Shown here piece by piece: positions 16,533 to 23,998 of a DNA stretch of 64,000 nt (position 1 is the stretch's first letter; every line of letters starts with the position of its first letter). Origin of the DNA: JAVBLY01 sp031553035. Its GTDB lineage: Bacteria > Bacillota > Clostridia > Peptostreptococcales > Anaerovoracaceae. The stretch is taken from the NCBI GenBank assembly GCA_031553035.1, contig JAVBLY010000003.1, positions 252,030 through 316,029 of the forward strand, given 5' to 3'. A model generated the notes under the pieces. That model was given only the letters and a program-made list of their open reading frames with translations. It had not been told where the DNA came from and ran no database searches. Both the position numbers and the translations under genes were made by a program.

Positions 16533-17894
16533 ATGACAAAGCAAGATAAAGCAGCTGCACTAAAATATGCACAGAGAGTAGTAGATTACATCGAAAAGCC
16601 CGAACTTACGGCTGAAGACAAGAAAACGATCCATGACGAATCCATCGAAAACTTCAACGAGAACGTAAACCCCGGTTGGCTTGAGTACAGAAAATCTGTA
16701 TCAAACGACGCGGCTTTCATCGAGTGGACAGACACAGAAGACCATTTCGAAGACCTTAACGGAACTCAGTTTATCGACTGTCTGGGCGGATTCGGTATAT
16801 ACACATGCGGACACAGAAACCCTGCTATCCTGAAAACTGTTCAGTCACAGCTTTCAAGATATGCTCTTCATTCACAGGAACTGGTTGACCCATTAAGAGG
16901 TTACCTTGCAAAGATCACAGCTCTTTCCACACCTGGCGATCTCCAGTATTGTTTCTTCACAAATGGTGGAGCTGAAGCAGTAGAAATGTCACTGAAGCTT
17001 GCAAGACTTGCTACAGGCGGAAAATGGATGATTTCATCTGTTGGGGCATTCCACGGAAAATCCATGGGAGCTATCTCAATGGGCGGTAAAGGCGCATACA
17101 GAGAAGATTATCTTCCACTTATCCAGCAGGTACAGCACGTTGAATATGGCAACATCGAAGCAATGGAAGCTGCAATCAAGAATCTGCAGACCGTTGGCGA
17201 AAAGGTTGCAGGCGTACTGCTCGAGCCTATACAGGGTGAAGCAGGAGTTATAATTCCTCCGGCTGGTTACCTCAAGAAGGTTAGAGAGATCTGTGACAAG
17301 TATGGCGTTGCAATGATCTTAGACGAAATCCAAACAGGTATGGGACGTTGCGGAACTCTTTGGAGATGTGAAGCTGAAGATGTAGTGCCCGATATCATGA
17401 CATTCGGTAAAGCTTACGGCGGCGGAGTTATGCCTATCACAGGTATCATCGCAAGGCCTAAGATGTGGATCGACAAGCTTATCGACAACCCATGGATCCT
17501 GGGATCACCTACATTCGGCGGAAACCCACTTGCATGTTCAGCAGCAATATCAACATTCAAGTTCATGCTTGAAAATGATGTTCCCAAGATGTGTAAAGAC
17601 AAGGGTGACTACATCATGGGCGAACTTGACAAGCTGATGAAAAAGTACCCGACAGTCCTCAAGACATACAGAGGCGCCGGACTCCTGATATGTATGGAAT
17701 TCCCGGAAGCAGAAGTTGGATACAGAGTAACTAAGGGCATGTTCGAAAGACACGTAATGGTTGCCGGTACTCTCGTAAATGCCAAGACCGTTCGTATCGA
17801 GCCCCCCGCAGTACTTTCAGACGAAAGCATCGCAGCAGTTATCAAGGCTCTTGACGAATCCCTTGCTGATGCAAAGGCTGAGTTCAAACTGTAA
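16533..17894 (+). CDS. patA: Putrescine (diamine) aminotransferase, class III
   Basis: A PLP enzyme that moves the amino group of putrescine to a 2-oxo acid, giving 4-aminobutanal, the entry step of putrescine breakdown. 453 residues. It resembles E. coli PatA (YgjG) throughout: NPGWLEYRKSV, FIDCLGGFGIYTCGHRNPAI, LHSQELVDPLRGYL, the PLP-site LDEIQTGMGR and TFGKAYGGGVMP with Lys293 as Schiff-base lysine, and GSPTFGGNPLAC. The ribosome site GGAGGAGG (16516-16523) is among the strongest in the window and rare codons look sparse, which suggests high expression. The 5' region holds a sigma-54-like promoter. Other omega-amine aminotransferases cannot be excluded. No aldehyde dehydrogenase is adjacent. 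Confidence 0.86.
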   Translation: MTKQDKAAALKYAQRVVDYIEKPELTAEDKKTIHDESIENFNENVNPGWLEYRKSVSNDAAFIEWTDTEDHFEDLNGTQFIDCLGGFGIYTCGHRNPAILKTVQSQLSRYALHSQELVDPLRGYLAKITALSTPGDLQYCFFTNGGAEAVEMSLKLARLATGGKWMISSVGAFHGKSMGAISMGGKGAYREDYLPLIQQVQHVEYGNIEAMEAAIKNLQTVGEKVAGVLLEPIQGEAGVIIPPAGYLKKVREICDKYGVAMILDEIQTGMGRCGTLWRCEAEDVVPDIMTFGKAYGGGVMPITGIIARPKMWIDKLIDNPWILGSPTFGGNPLACSAAISTFKFMLENDVPKMCKDKGDYIMGELDKLMKKYPTVLKTYRGAGLLICMEFPEAEVGYRVTKGMFERHVMVAGTLVNAKTVRIEPPAVLSDESIAAVIKALDESLADAKAEFKL

Positions 17895-17951
17895 GAACTT
17901 AAGTATCGACACACTCTGTTCACTTATTTGGGCAGATGAATAAGATGATAG

Positions 17952-17991
17952 CAGACGGGCTTGAATAATCGGCTCGTCTGTTTCATTTTTT
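17952..17991 (+). terminator. Terminator after patA
   Basis: CAGACGGGC (17952-17960) pairs with GCTCGTCTG (17972-17980), with one G-T pair and an 11-base loop, followed by TTTCATTTTTT. It isolates patA from the glycan locus. Confidence 0.8.
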
Positions 17992-18000
17992 GGGGTTTAA

Positions 18001-18009
18001 TGATATAAT
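18001..18009 (+). promoter_or_regulatory. Extended -10 promoter for the pgl-like genes
   Basis: TGA followed by a perfect TATAAT (18004-18009). No good -35 is present, which suits the TGn extended class. The region downstream is flanked by a TGGGGTTT / AAACCCCA inverted repeat (17991-17998 and about 18043-18050) that could fold in the leader. Confidence 0.45.
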
Positions 18010-18092
18010 TTTGAAGATATATTGGACGCATGAATTTTGGAGAAACCCCATTTGGAGATGAAGATTTAGGATCGGACACCGGAGGTTGATGA

Positions 18093-18707
18093 ATGTATGG
18101 GAAAGGGATAAAAAGAATACTGGACTTTTTTTTCTCCCTGATACTGTTAGTAGTGCTTTCTCCATTGCTCTTGGTTTTGTGGGTGCTTGTGCGGAGTAAG
18201 CTAGGCGGACCGGCTGTTTTCAGGCAGGAGCGTCCCGGCAAAGATGAGAAGATTTTTACCATATATAAGTTCCGCACAATGAATGAGAAGAAAGATGTTG
18301 ATGGTAATTTGCTGCCCGATGAAGACCGCATGACCGGATTCGGGAATATGCTGAGGCAGACATCACTTGATGAACTGCCGGAACTTGTGAATATAATAAA
18401 AGGAGATATGAGCTTTGTGGGTCCGAGACCGCTCCTTGTAAAGTATCTGCCCAGATATAATGATTTCCAGAAAAGAAGGCATGAAGTACACCCGGGACTT
18501 ACCGGTTATGCACAGATAAATGGGCGCAATGCCATAACATGGGAGCAGAAATTTGAATATGATGTGTTTTATGTAGACCATTTGTCTTTTGCATTGGACA
18601 TGAAGATATTCTTAGGTACCATTGGAAAGGTATTTGAAAAAGACGGGATTTCGCAGGAAGGCGAAGCTACCATGGAAGAGTTCATGGGAACTCAACAGGA
18701 GAAGTAA
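18093..18707 (+). CDS. Monotopic phosphoglycosyl transferase (PglC-like sugar transferase)
   Basis: A 204-residue bacterial sugar transferase that loads a sugar-1-phosphate (here probably diNAcBac-1-P) onto undecaprenyl phosphate. One re-entrant N-terminal membrane helix (about 9-31) precedes the catalytic core: FRQERPGKDEKIFTIYKFRTM, SLDELPELVNIIKGDMSFVGPRP with the Asp-Glu catalytic pair, and HPGLTGYAQINGRNAITWE. Its size matches minimal PglC rather than large WbaP. GGAGG at 18081-18085 sets the start. The PglD, PglE and PglF homologues downstream support the bacillosamine assignment. Confidence 0.88.
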   Translation: MYGKGIKRILDFFFSLILLVVLSPLLLVLWVLVRSKLGGPAVFRQERPGKDEKIFTIYKFRTMNEKKDVDGNLLPDEDRMTGFGNMLRQTSLDELPELVNIIKGDMSFVGPRPLLVKYLPRYNDFQKRRHEVHPGLTGYAQINGRNAITWEQKFEYDVFYVDHLSFALDMKIFLGTIGKVFEKDGISQEGEATMEEFMGTQQEK

Positions 18708-18710
18708 ACA

Positions 18711-19796
18711 ATGAGTGATACTTCACATAAACCCTATAGAAAAGGTACAATAAGTATTGTTGTCCCTATATACAATGCGGATGATTATTTAGAACAGTGT
18801 ATTTCTTCTATACTGACACAAACATATATTAATTTGGAAATAATATTAGTAAATGATGGGTCAACAGATAATAGTGAAGCGATATGTGAAAAATTTGTAG
18901 ATCAGGACAGTAGAATAATTCTAATAAATAAGAAAAATGAAGGTGTTACAATTGCAAGGAATGTCGGCATTAGAAAAGCTACCGGGGAATATTTAGGTTT
19001 CGTAGATAGTGACGATTATATAGAAAAAGACATGTATGAAGTTTTAGAAAAATATATTAGAGAAACAAAAAGTGACATAGCGATGTGTTCATATTACTAT
19101 GATGCAGATGGAAATTATAGTATGGTCGATCAGGATAAAAATGATTTTGAAGTTTCAGTTTACAATAACAAAGAGGCATTAGCTGGAATATATGGTTTAC
19201 TTGATAATGATAAAGAAAAAAAAATATCAAATAAATCCCGAAAAAAAACGTTAATTTCAAATGAACGTTCAATAAGCAGTTATGTTTGGTGTAAATTATT
19301 TAAATCAAATCTTGTTAATCCTGTTGACTCAAAGTTCACTGCCCTGGAAGATGAATTACTTTGCATTGAGGCATTTGCTCATGCTTCTAAAATAGTATAT
19401 GTAGATGTTCAAAAATATTATTATCGAAATTTATCATCCGGCTTAGCTAATATGGTTAATGAATTTAATACTTTAGGACGGATATATGTTTTAGAGCATT
19501 ACTGGAGTTATATCAGTAGAATGGAGAAAAAGTATATAGAAATAGCAGTGAACAGGGTTCTATGGTACTTTTTTTTGTTTTATTATCATACAATAAGATT
19601 AGAATCGGGCAACCTCAAAAATAAACAAATGAGAAAAATGGTGGAAAAAGATATTTTAAATGTATATGATGCAGATGTTCATGGAATAAAGGATTTATAC
19701 AAAGTAGTGTGTTTTCTTATTAAAAATATGCCCAATTTATTTTATCGGATCAGCCAATTTTCATATGTTTTAGTGAAAAAGATAAAGAAGCATTAG
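18711..19796 (+). CDS. Family 2 glycosyltransferase
   Basis: A 361-residue GT-A fold enzyme with the usual N-terminal block: ISIVVPIYNADDYLEQCISS, ILVNDGSTDNS, RNVGIRKATGEYLGFVDSDD (metal-binding acidic motif), and a less conserved acceptor-binding C-terminal half. It begins three bases after the PglC-like gene and probably adds the second sugar to the lipid carrier. The gene is markedly AT-rich and uses many ATA, AAA and TTA codons, unlike its PglC- and PglE-like neighbours, which suggests separate acquisition. Confidence 0.87.
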   Translation: MSDTSHKPYRKGTISIVVPIYNADDYLEQCISSILTQTYINLEIILVNDGSTDNSEAICEKFVDQDSRIILINKKNEGVTIARNVGIRKATGEYLGFVDSDDYIEKDMYEVLEKYIRETKSDIAMCSYYYDADGNYSMVDQDKNDFEVSVYNNKEALAGIYGLLDNDKEKKISNKSRKKTLISNERSISSYVWCKLFKSNLVNPVDSKFTALEDELLCIEAFAHASKIVYVDVQKYYYRNLSSGLANMVNEFNTLGRIYVLEHYWSYISRMEKKYIEIAVNRVLWYFFLFYYHTIRLESGNLKNKQMRKMVEKDILNVYDADVHGIKDLYKVVCFLIKNMPNLFYRISQFSYVLVKKIKKH

Positions 19797-19811
19797 CAAG
19801 GAGAGATGGTA

Positions 19812-20459
19812 ATGAAGGATATATATATTATTGGCTCAGGTGGGTTTGGTCGTGAAATTCTTGAAACCTTGAAAGCTATAAATAAAATTGAAAAGAAATA
19901 TGAAATTATTGGATTTATAGATGATGATGAAAATAAAAAAAATAATTTGATCAATGGTTATCTTATATCAGGAACTGTCAAGCAAATGAAAGAACATTTT
20001 TTGAAATTAGATAATAAGCCCTGTGCAGTTATTGCAATAGCGGATGCAGAAACAAAAAAAATGATTGCCAATACCCTAGAAGGAACTGTTGTATGGGAAA
20101 ATATAATACACCCGACTGCGATAATCGCAGACACATGTAAAATGGGAAGAGGAAATTTGTTTCAAGCGTTTTCATTAATCGGTCCGAATACTATAATTGG
20201 AAATCACTGCATGCTTAATGTCGGCAGTGGCGTGGGGCATGATGTAATTTTTGAAGACTTTGTATCTGTCATGTCTAATTGTGACATTACTGGTGGCGTT
20301 GTTTTGAAAGAAAACGTTTATGTTTCGTCAAGTGTTTCAGTTATTCCAGGGTGTATTATTGGCGAATCTGCAAAACTTGGCGCCGGATCAACGATATTTA
20401 AAAATGTCAAGCCCGGAGTCACCATGCATGGACATATGGCAGTGGAGGCAAAAAAATGA
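19812..20459 (+). CDS. Sugar O/N-acetyltransferase, NeuD/PglD family
   Basis: A 215-residue left-handed beta-helix acetyltransferase. An N-terminal nucleotide-sugar-binding Rossmann part (IYIIGSGGFGREILE, IIGFIDDD) is followed by hexapeptide repeats with the catalytic His in GSGVGHDVIFEDF. In Campylobacter the homologue PglD acetylates the 4-amino group of the UDP-sugar made by PglE. An ATG at 19806 is in frame but only two bases after AAGGAG (19798-19803); the ATG at 19812 has proper spacing and is preferred. It overlaps the aminotransferase by ATGA. Confidence 0.86.
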   Translation: MKDIYIIGSGGFGREILETLKAINKIEKKYEIIGFIDDDENKKNNLINGYLISGTVKQMKEHFLKLDNKPCAVIAIADAETKKMIANTLEGTVVWENIIHPTAIIADTCKMGRGNLFQAFSLIGPNTIIGNHCMLNVGSGVGHDVIFEDFVSVMSNCDITGGVVLKENVYVSSSVSVIPGCIIGESAKLGAGSTIFKNVKPGVTMHGHMAVEAKK

Positions 20460-21640
20460 AAGAAATACCATTGAGCACACCTAATTTAAACATAGAAATA
20501 GCAGACAACCTGAGGGAATGCATAGAAACAGGATGGGTTTCCACAGGAGGCAGATTCATTTCTGAGTTCGAGCAAAAAGTCTCTTCATATGTAAAGACAG
20601 AAGATGCGGTTGCCTGTCAAAGCGGAACTGCAGGTCTCCATACGGCACTTCGGATACTAGGTGTAGAAGCAGGTGATGAGGTTATAGTTCCAACTTTGAC
20701 TTTTATTGCTGCGGTCAATCCTGTTAAGTATTTAGGTGCCGAACCAGTATTCATGGACTGTAATGACAGCCTGTGCATGGATATTTTCAAACTCAGACAA
20801 TTTTGTGAGGAAGAATGTGATCTCAAAGGTGGAAAACTTATTAACAGCGAGTCTGGCAGAGCCGTAAAAGCTATCGTCCCTGTCCACATTTTCGGAAATC
20901 TTTGCGATATGGAAGGGATAATGGAAATAGCGGAAGAGTTTGGTCTGAAAGTTTTGGAAGATGCTACTGAGGCATTAGGATCTCACTATAGAATGGGGAA
21001 ATATAAAGGGATGTATGCCGGAACAATAGGCGACATGGGTGTTTTATCGTTTAATGCCAATAAAATAATAACTACCGGCGGAGGCGGGATGATCCTTTCT
21101 CAAAATAAAGATTATCTTGATGAGGCTAGATATCTGACAACCACCGCAAAAGATGATGGGCTGTATTTTGCCCACGACGAGATCGGATATAATTATAGAA
21201 TGCTCAATATCCAGGCGGCTCTTGGAGTTAGCCAAATAGATGAACTGGAAGGGTTCATAGATACAAAAATTAAGAACTATATACTGTATATGGATTTTCT
21301 GTCAGGACTGGCCGGTATAGAAATTTTGCCATTCAGGGCAAATACGAGAGCGAACCATTGGTTTTACTCGCTGCTTGTTGACAATGAATTTTTTATGACA
21401 GAAAAAGGTATGCCTAATGCCAGAGATCACATAATGAATAGTCTTATTGAGGAAGGTATACAAGTGAGGCCTGTATGGAAGCTTGTACATACCCAAAAGC
21501 CTTATATAAAAAATCAGAGTTACGAAATAACAAAAGCCCTTTATTTCGAAAGCCATGTTCTAAATTTGCCTTGTTCATCTGATCTTACTGAAGAAGATGT
21601 GGAGCTGGTATCAGAAAGGATAATTAAGATCACTCAGTAA
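20456..21640 (+). CDS. DegT/DnrJ/EryC1-type sugar aminotransferase (PglE/LegC-like)
   Basis: A PLP enzyme that aminates a 4-keto nucleotide sugar using glutamate. 394 residues. Marks: the N-terminal LSTPNLNIEIADNLRECIETGWVSTGG, substrate loop ACQSGTAGLHTAL, LEDATEALGSHY, and the PLP lysine Lys203 in SFNANKIITTGGGG. The NANK motif is typical of the PglE/LegC branch. The ATGA overlap with the PglD-like gene couples the two. The 4-keto substrate would come from the PglF-like dehydratase at 24 kb. Confidence 0.89.
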   Translation: MKEIPLSTPNLNIEIADNLRECIETGWVSTGGRFISEFEQKVSSYVKTEDAVACQSGTAGLHTALRILGVEAGDEVIVPTLTFIAAVNPVKYLGAEPVFMDCNDSLCMDIFKLRQFCEEECDLKGGKLINSESGRAVKAIVPVHIFGNLCDMEGIMEIAEEFGLKVLEDATEALGSHYRMGKYKGMYAGTIGDMGVLSFNANKIITTGGGGMILSQNKDYLDEARYLTTTAKDDGLYFAHDEIGYNYRMLNIQAALGVSQIDELEGFIDTKIKNYILYMDFLSGLAGIEILPFRANTRANHWFYSLLVDNEFFMTEKGMPNARDHIMNSLIEEGIQVRPVWKLVHTQKPYIKNQSYEITKALYFESHVLNLPCSSDLTEEDVELVSERIIKITQ

Positions 21641-21663
21641 CTACTTTTATTATTGTACAATGA

Positions 21664-21693
21664 AAAAGCGCAGACATGATTGTCCGCGCTTTT
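21664..21693. terminator. Bidirectional terminator
   Basis: AAAAGCGC-A-GACA (21664-21676), loop TGAT, TGTC-C-GCGCTTTT (21681-21693): 12 pairs with one A/C mismatch, A-run on one side and T-run on the other. It lies between two converging genes and can stop both. Confidence 0.82.
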
Positions 21694-21712
21694 GTGGTTT
21701 ATGGAAATTATT

Positions 21713-23743
21713 TTATTCTATGTTCTTTTTGATCAGCATATTTATGGCAATCCCTGTCCCTAATAATCCATAGAACATAGGCATAACTGAAACTGTACTG
21801 TCGTTTACGATCCCTGATACCAGGAACCCACAGATTCCAAGAAAAATACCGGCACCTGCAAATGACATGAATGATTTCATTTCATGTCTGAAATATAACC
21901 TGAATGACTGTACTATATACATTCCGAAGAAAGTAAGAAGAGCCAGCAGGGATATAACGCCGGTATTGACCGCAACACCAATATACATATTATGAGGTTT
22001 GTCGACAACCATGTTTATATTCCACCCTGCATCGTACTTGCCAATATAATCTTTATGAGGGAAGTATATACAATATGTATCTGCACCATGACCAACAAAA
22101 ATGGTATCTTTGATCATCGGAAGGCTTCGTGACCAGATATAGCCTCGACCGCTACCAAATCCCGGATTGTTTTCAAATCCCCAGTGCTCTACATTTTCAA
22201 GTGCTACAGTATTGCCAAGATCATTTACAAGCTTAACGCCGTCATCGGTTTTCGTGAATGACCATGTTCTGTCTTCACCGCTTAATCCCAGCACAAGAAG
22301 TGAGTTTCCTTCCTCGTCAGTAGTTGGCTGAATTGTCATATCACTAAACCTTTCATCCTCAATTCTAACTACTCCTGATGTTGGATCCTGACTGACTTCG
22401 ATCTGTTTATCTTTATCATCAGAAACCAAGATCGTATTGTCTTGAGACAAATCAACTGTGGCTACGTTTCCATCAAGACTGAATTCGATGGTATCTCCTT
22501 TGTTGGCAATGTAGTCAAATTCATGCCCTGAAGTTCCTGCTATGGCAGAATCTGTAGTTTTGGTGCCTGCCTGACCTGCAGGTGTACTGGTTGCCTGCTC
22601 GGCAGATTGGGTTCCTGTGGCACTTTTGATTGCGGCTGTCAATTCTCCGGACCACCTATCAAATGTAAGGCCTCCAACCAGCAATACTATTACGACCATA
22701 ATAACCATAGGCTTCCACCATGATAGTATTTTTTTATTGAATAAAACGACCGCCATTACAACGACTATGAACATTCCCAGTATTCCGCCGGAGGATGCCG
22801 AGCCAATAAGGTTGAATACCAGCAGGCCGAATAGCACTCCCCAAATGATTTTCTTTATAATGCTGTTCTTTTCCTGTATGAAAAGCAACCCGAAAATAGG
22901 GATAAGCAAAGTCAGATAAAACGATACGTAGTTGATATTGTATACTGTCTGGTAAATTTCTTTGTTTTGGAAAGTAAATTGAAGGAATTGTTCACCCTTG
23001 GCTGCTGCCTGATCGATCATTTGCCATGCAGTTCCGCCGCCTTCCAAAGTGGAGTTCGGGACGATAAGTTTCTGGCCAAATACTGTTCGGAAAAAATCCT
23101 TATCAAGTGCCTGTGATATTCCCAGCAAAGACAGAATAAAGCTGGACACTGCCAGAGGATATATTATGGTTTTCACGCCTTTTTCCGAATTGACCAGATT
23201 CATGATATAGAAAACCATGAATATATAACACATTATTATAAGTGTTCCTTCAAACCTGTCGTTCCAACCCATCCAGGCAATGTCTTTGTGAGAGGAGAAT
23301 GCATATGACAGAAGTACGAAGACAAGATATACCAATGCCGGTATATATAATATGCTTCGTTTTATATAGAAATTCTGAACAAAAAGCCGATATAGCAAGA
23401 GCAGTATTGCAAGAATAACGCATATTATTACTGCAATGACTTTATAATAACTGAAAAAGTCGGAAAGATTGCTGGATCCGCTGCTCCAGTAGAATTCACT
23501 CATATCTCGGGTATAGCTGTGAAGTCTGACCACCATTATCACAAATGCAGTGAAAAAGGCGGCGGGAATTAGTTGGAAGGTACTGACGTTTTCCCCGGGT
23601 AAAGGTGCCTGGCTCATATTCCAGAGATAGTACTCTCTTAGATCCTGAGGTTTTGCCTGTTCACCTTGTTTGTTTTTTCTATATTCGCCGCTGCTTTTGG
23701 AGGCCGGTGATTTTTTTTTAGATTTGTTTTTTTTCTTTGCCAT
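21713..23743 (-). CDS. O-antigen ligase/polymerase-family membrane protein with large external domain
   Basis: A 676-residue protein with about twelve membrane helices. After a very basic Lys/Ser-rich cytoplasmic N-terminus (about 1-40), nine helices lead into a large hydrophilic region (about 365-535). The Wzy_C-type motif GRGYIWSRSLPMIKDTIFVGHGA and the KPHNMYIGVAVNTG segment follow, then three helices. Wzy_C proteins join or polymerise lipid-linked glycans outside the membrane; the superfamily includes O-antigen ligases, Wzy polymerases and PglL-type protein O-glycosyltransferases. The hydrophilic region starts with a Thr/Ser/Ala/Gln linker and then shows beta-rich alternation (TIEFSLDGNVATVDLS), an uncommon insertion here. 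AGGGAG precedes the ATG. Confidence 0.8.
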   Translation of the reverse strand: MAKKKNKSKKKSPASKSSGEYRKNKQGEQAKPQDLREYYLWNMSQAPLPGENVSTFQLIPAAFFTAFVIMVVRLHSYTRDMSEFYWSSGSSNLSDFFSYYKVIAVIICVILAILLLLYRLFVQNFYIKRSILYIPALVYLVFVLLSYAFSSHKDIAWMGWNDRFEGTLIIMCYIFMVFYIMNLVNSEKGVKTIIYPLAVSSFILSLLGISQALDKDFFRTVFGQKLIVPNSTLEGGGTAWQMIDQAAAKGEQFLQFTFQNKEIYQTVYNINYVSFYLTLLIPIFGLLFIQEKNSIIKKIIWGVLFGLLVFNLIGSASSGGILGMFIVVVMAVVLFNKKILSWWKPMVIMVVIVLLVGGLTFDRWSGELTAAIKSATGTQSAEQATSTPAGQAGTKTTDSAIAGTSGHEFDYIANKGDTIEFSLDGNVATVDLSQDNTILVSDDKDKQIEVSQDPTSGVVRIEDERFSDMTIQPTTDEEGNSLLVLGLSGEDRTWSFTKTDDGVKLVNDLGNTVALENVEHWGFENNPGFGSGRGYIWSRSLPMIKDTIFVGHGADTYCIYFPHKDYIGKYDAGWNINMVVDKPHNMYIGVAVNTGVISLLALLTFFGMYIVQSFRLYFRHEMKSFMSFAGAGIFLGICGFLVSGIVNDSTVSVMPMFYGLLGTGIAINMLIKKNIE

Positions 23744-23755
23744 TTTGTCTCCCTA

Positions 23756-23831
23756 GACCTAACCCGGTTTCTTCAGGAAACCGCAGGTAGGTCAGATACT
23801 AAGATTCTCCGGCTTCAGCCGGCTAAGAATC
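23756..23831. repeat. Two tandem imperfect hairpins, possible palindromic repeat unit
   Basis: Hairpin one (23756-23793): GACCTA/TAGGTC outer stem, small bulges, CGGTTTC/GAAACCG inner stem, loop TTCAG. Hairpin two (23803-23831): GATTCT/AGAATC outer stem, CCGGC/GCCGG inner stem, loop TTCA. Both share the same layout of a six-pair outer stem, an asymmetric bulge and a TTCA loop. No T-run follows on either strand, so they are not simple terminators. They fall in the 5' leader of the minus-strand O-antigen ligase-like gene. Confidence 0.55.
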
Positions 23832-23998
23832 GTCATTGCTCATTAGAATATTTATAATCCATGATATTATATCATATCTTTACAATATTTTGATTATATT
23901 ACATCTAATAGTCAAAATTGATAATCCATTGAATCAAGCCTCTAAAAAGAATAAAATCAGATATATTTGGAATTCGGAACATGAGGGATTAATAAGTT

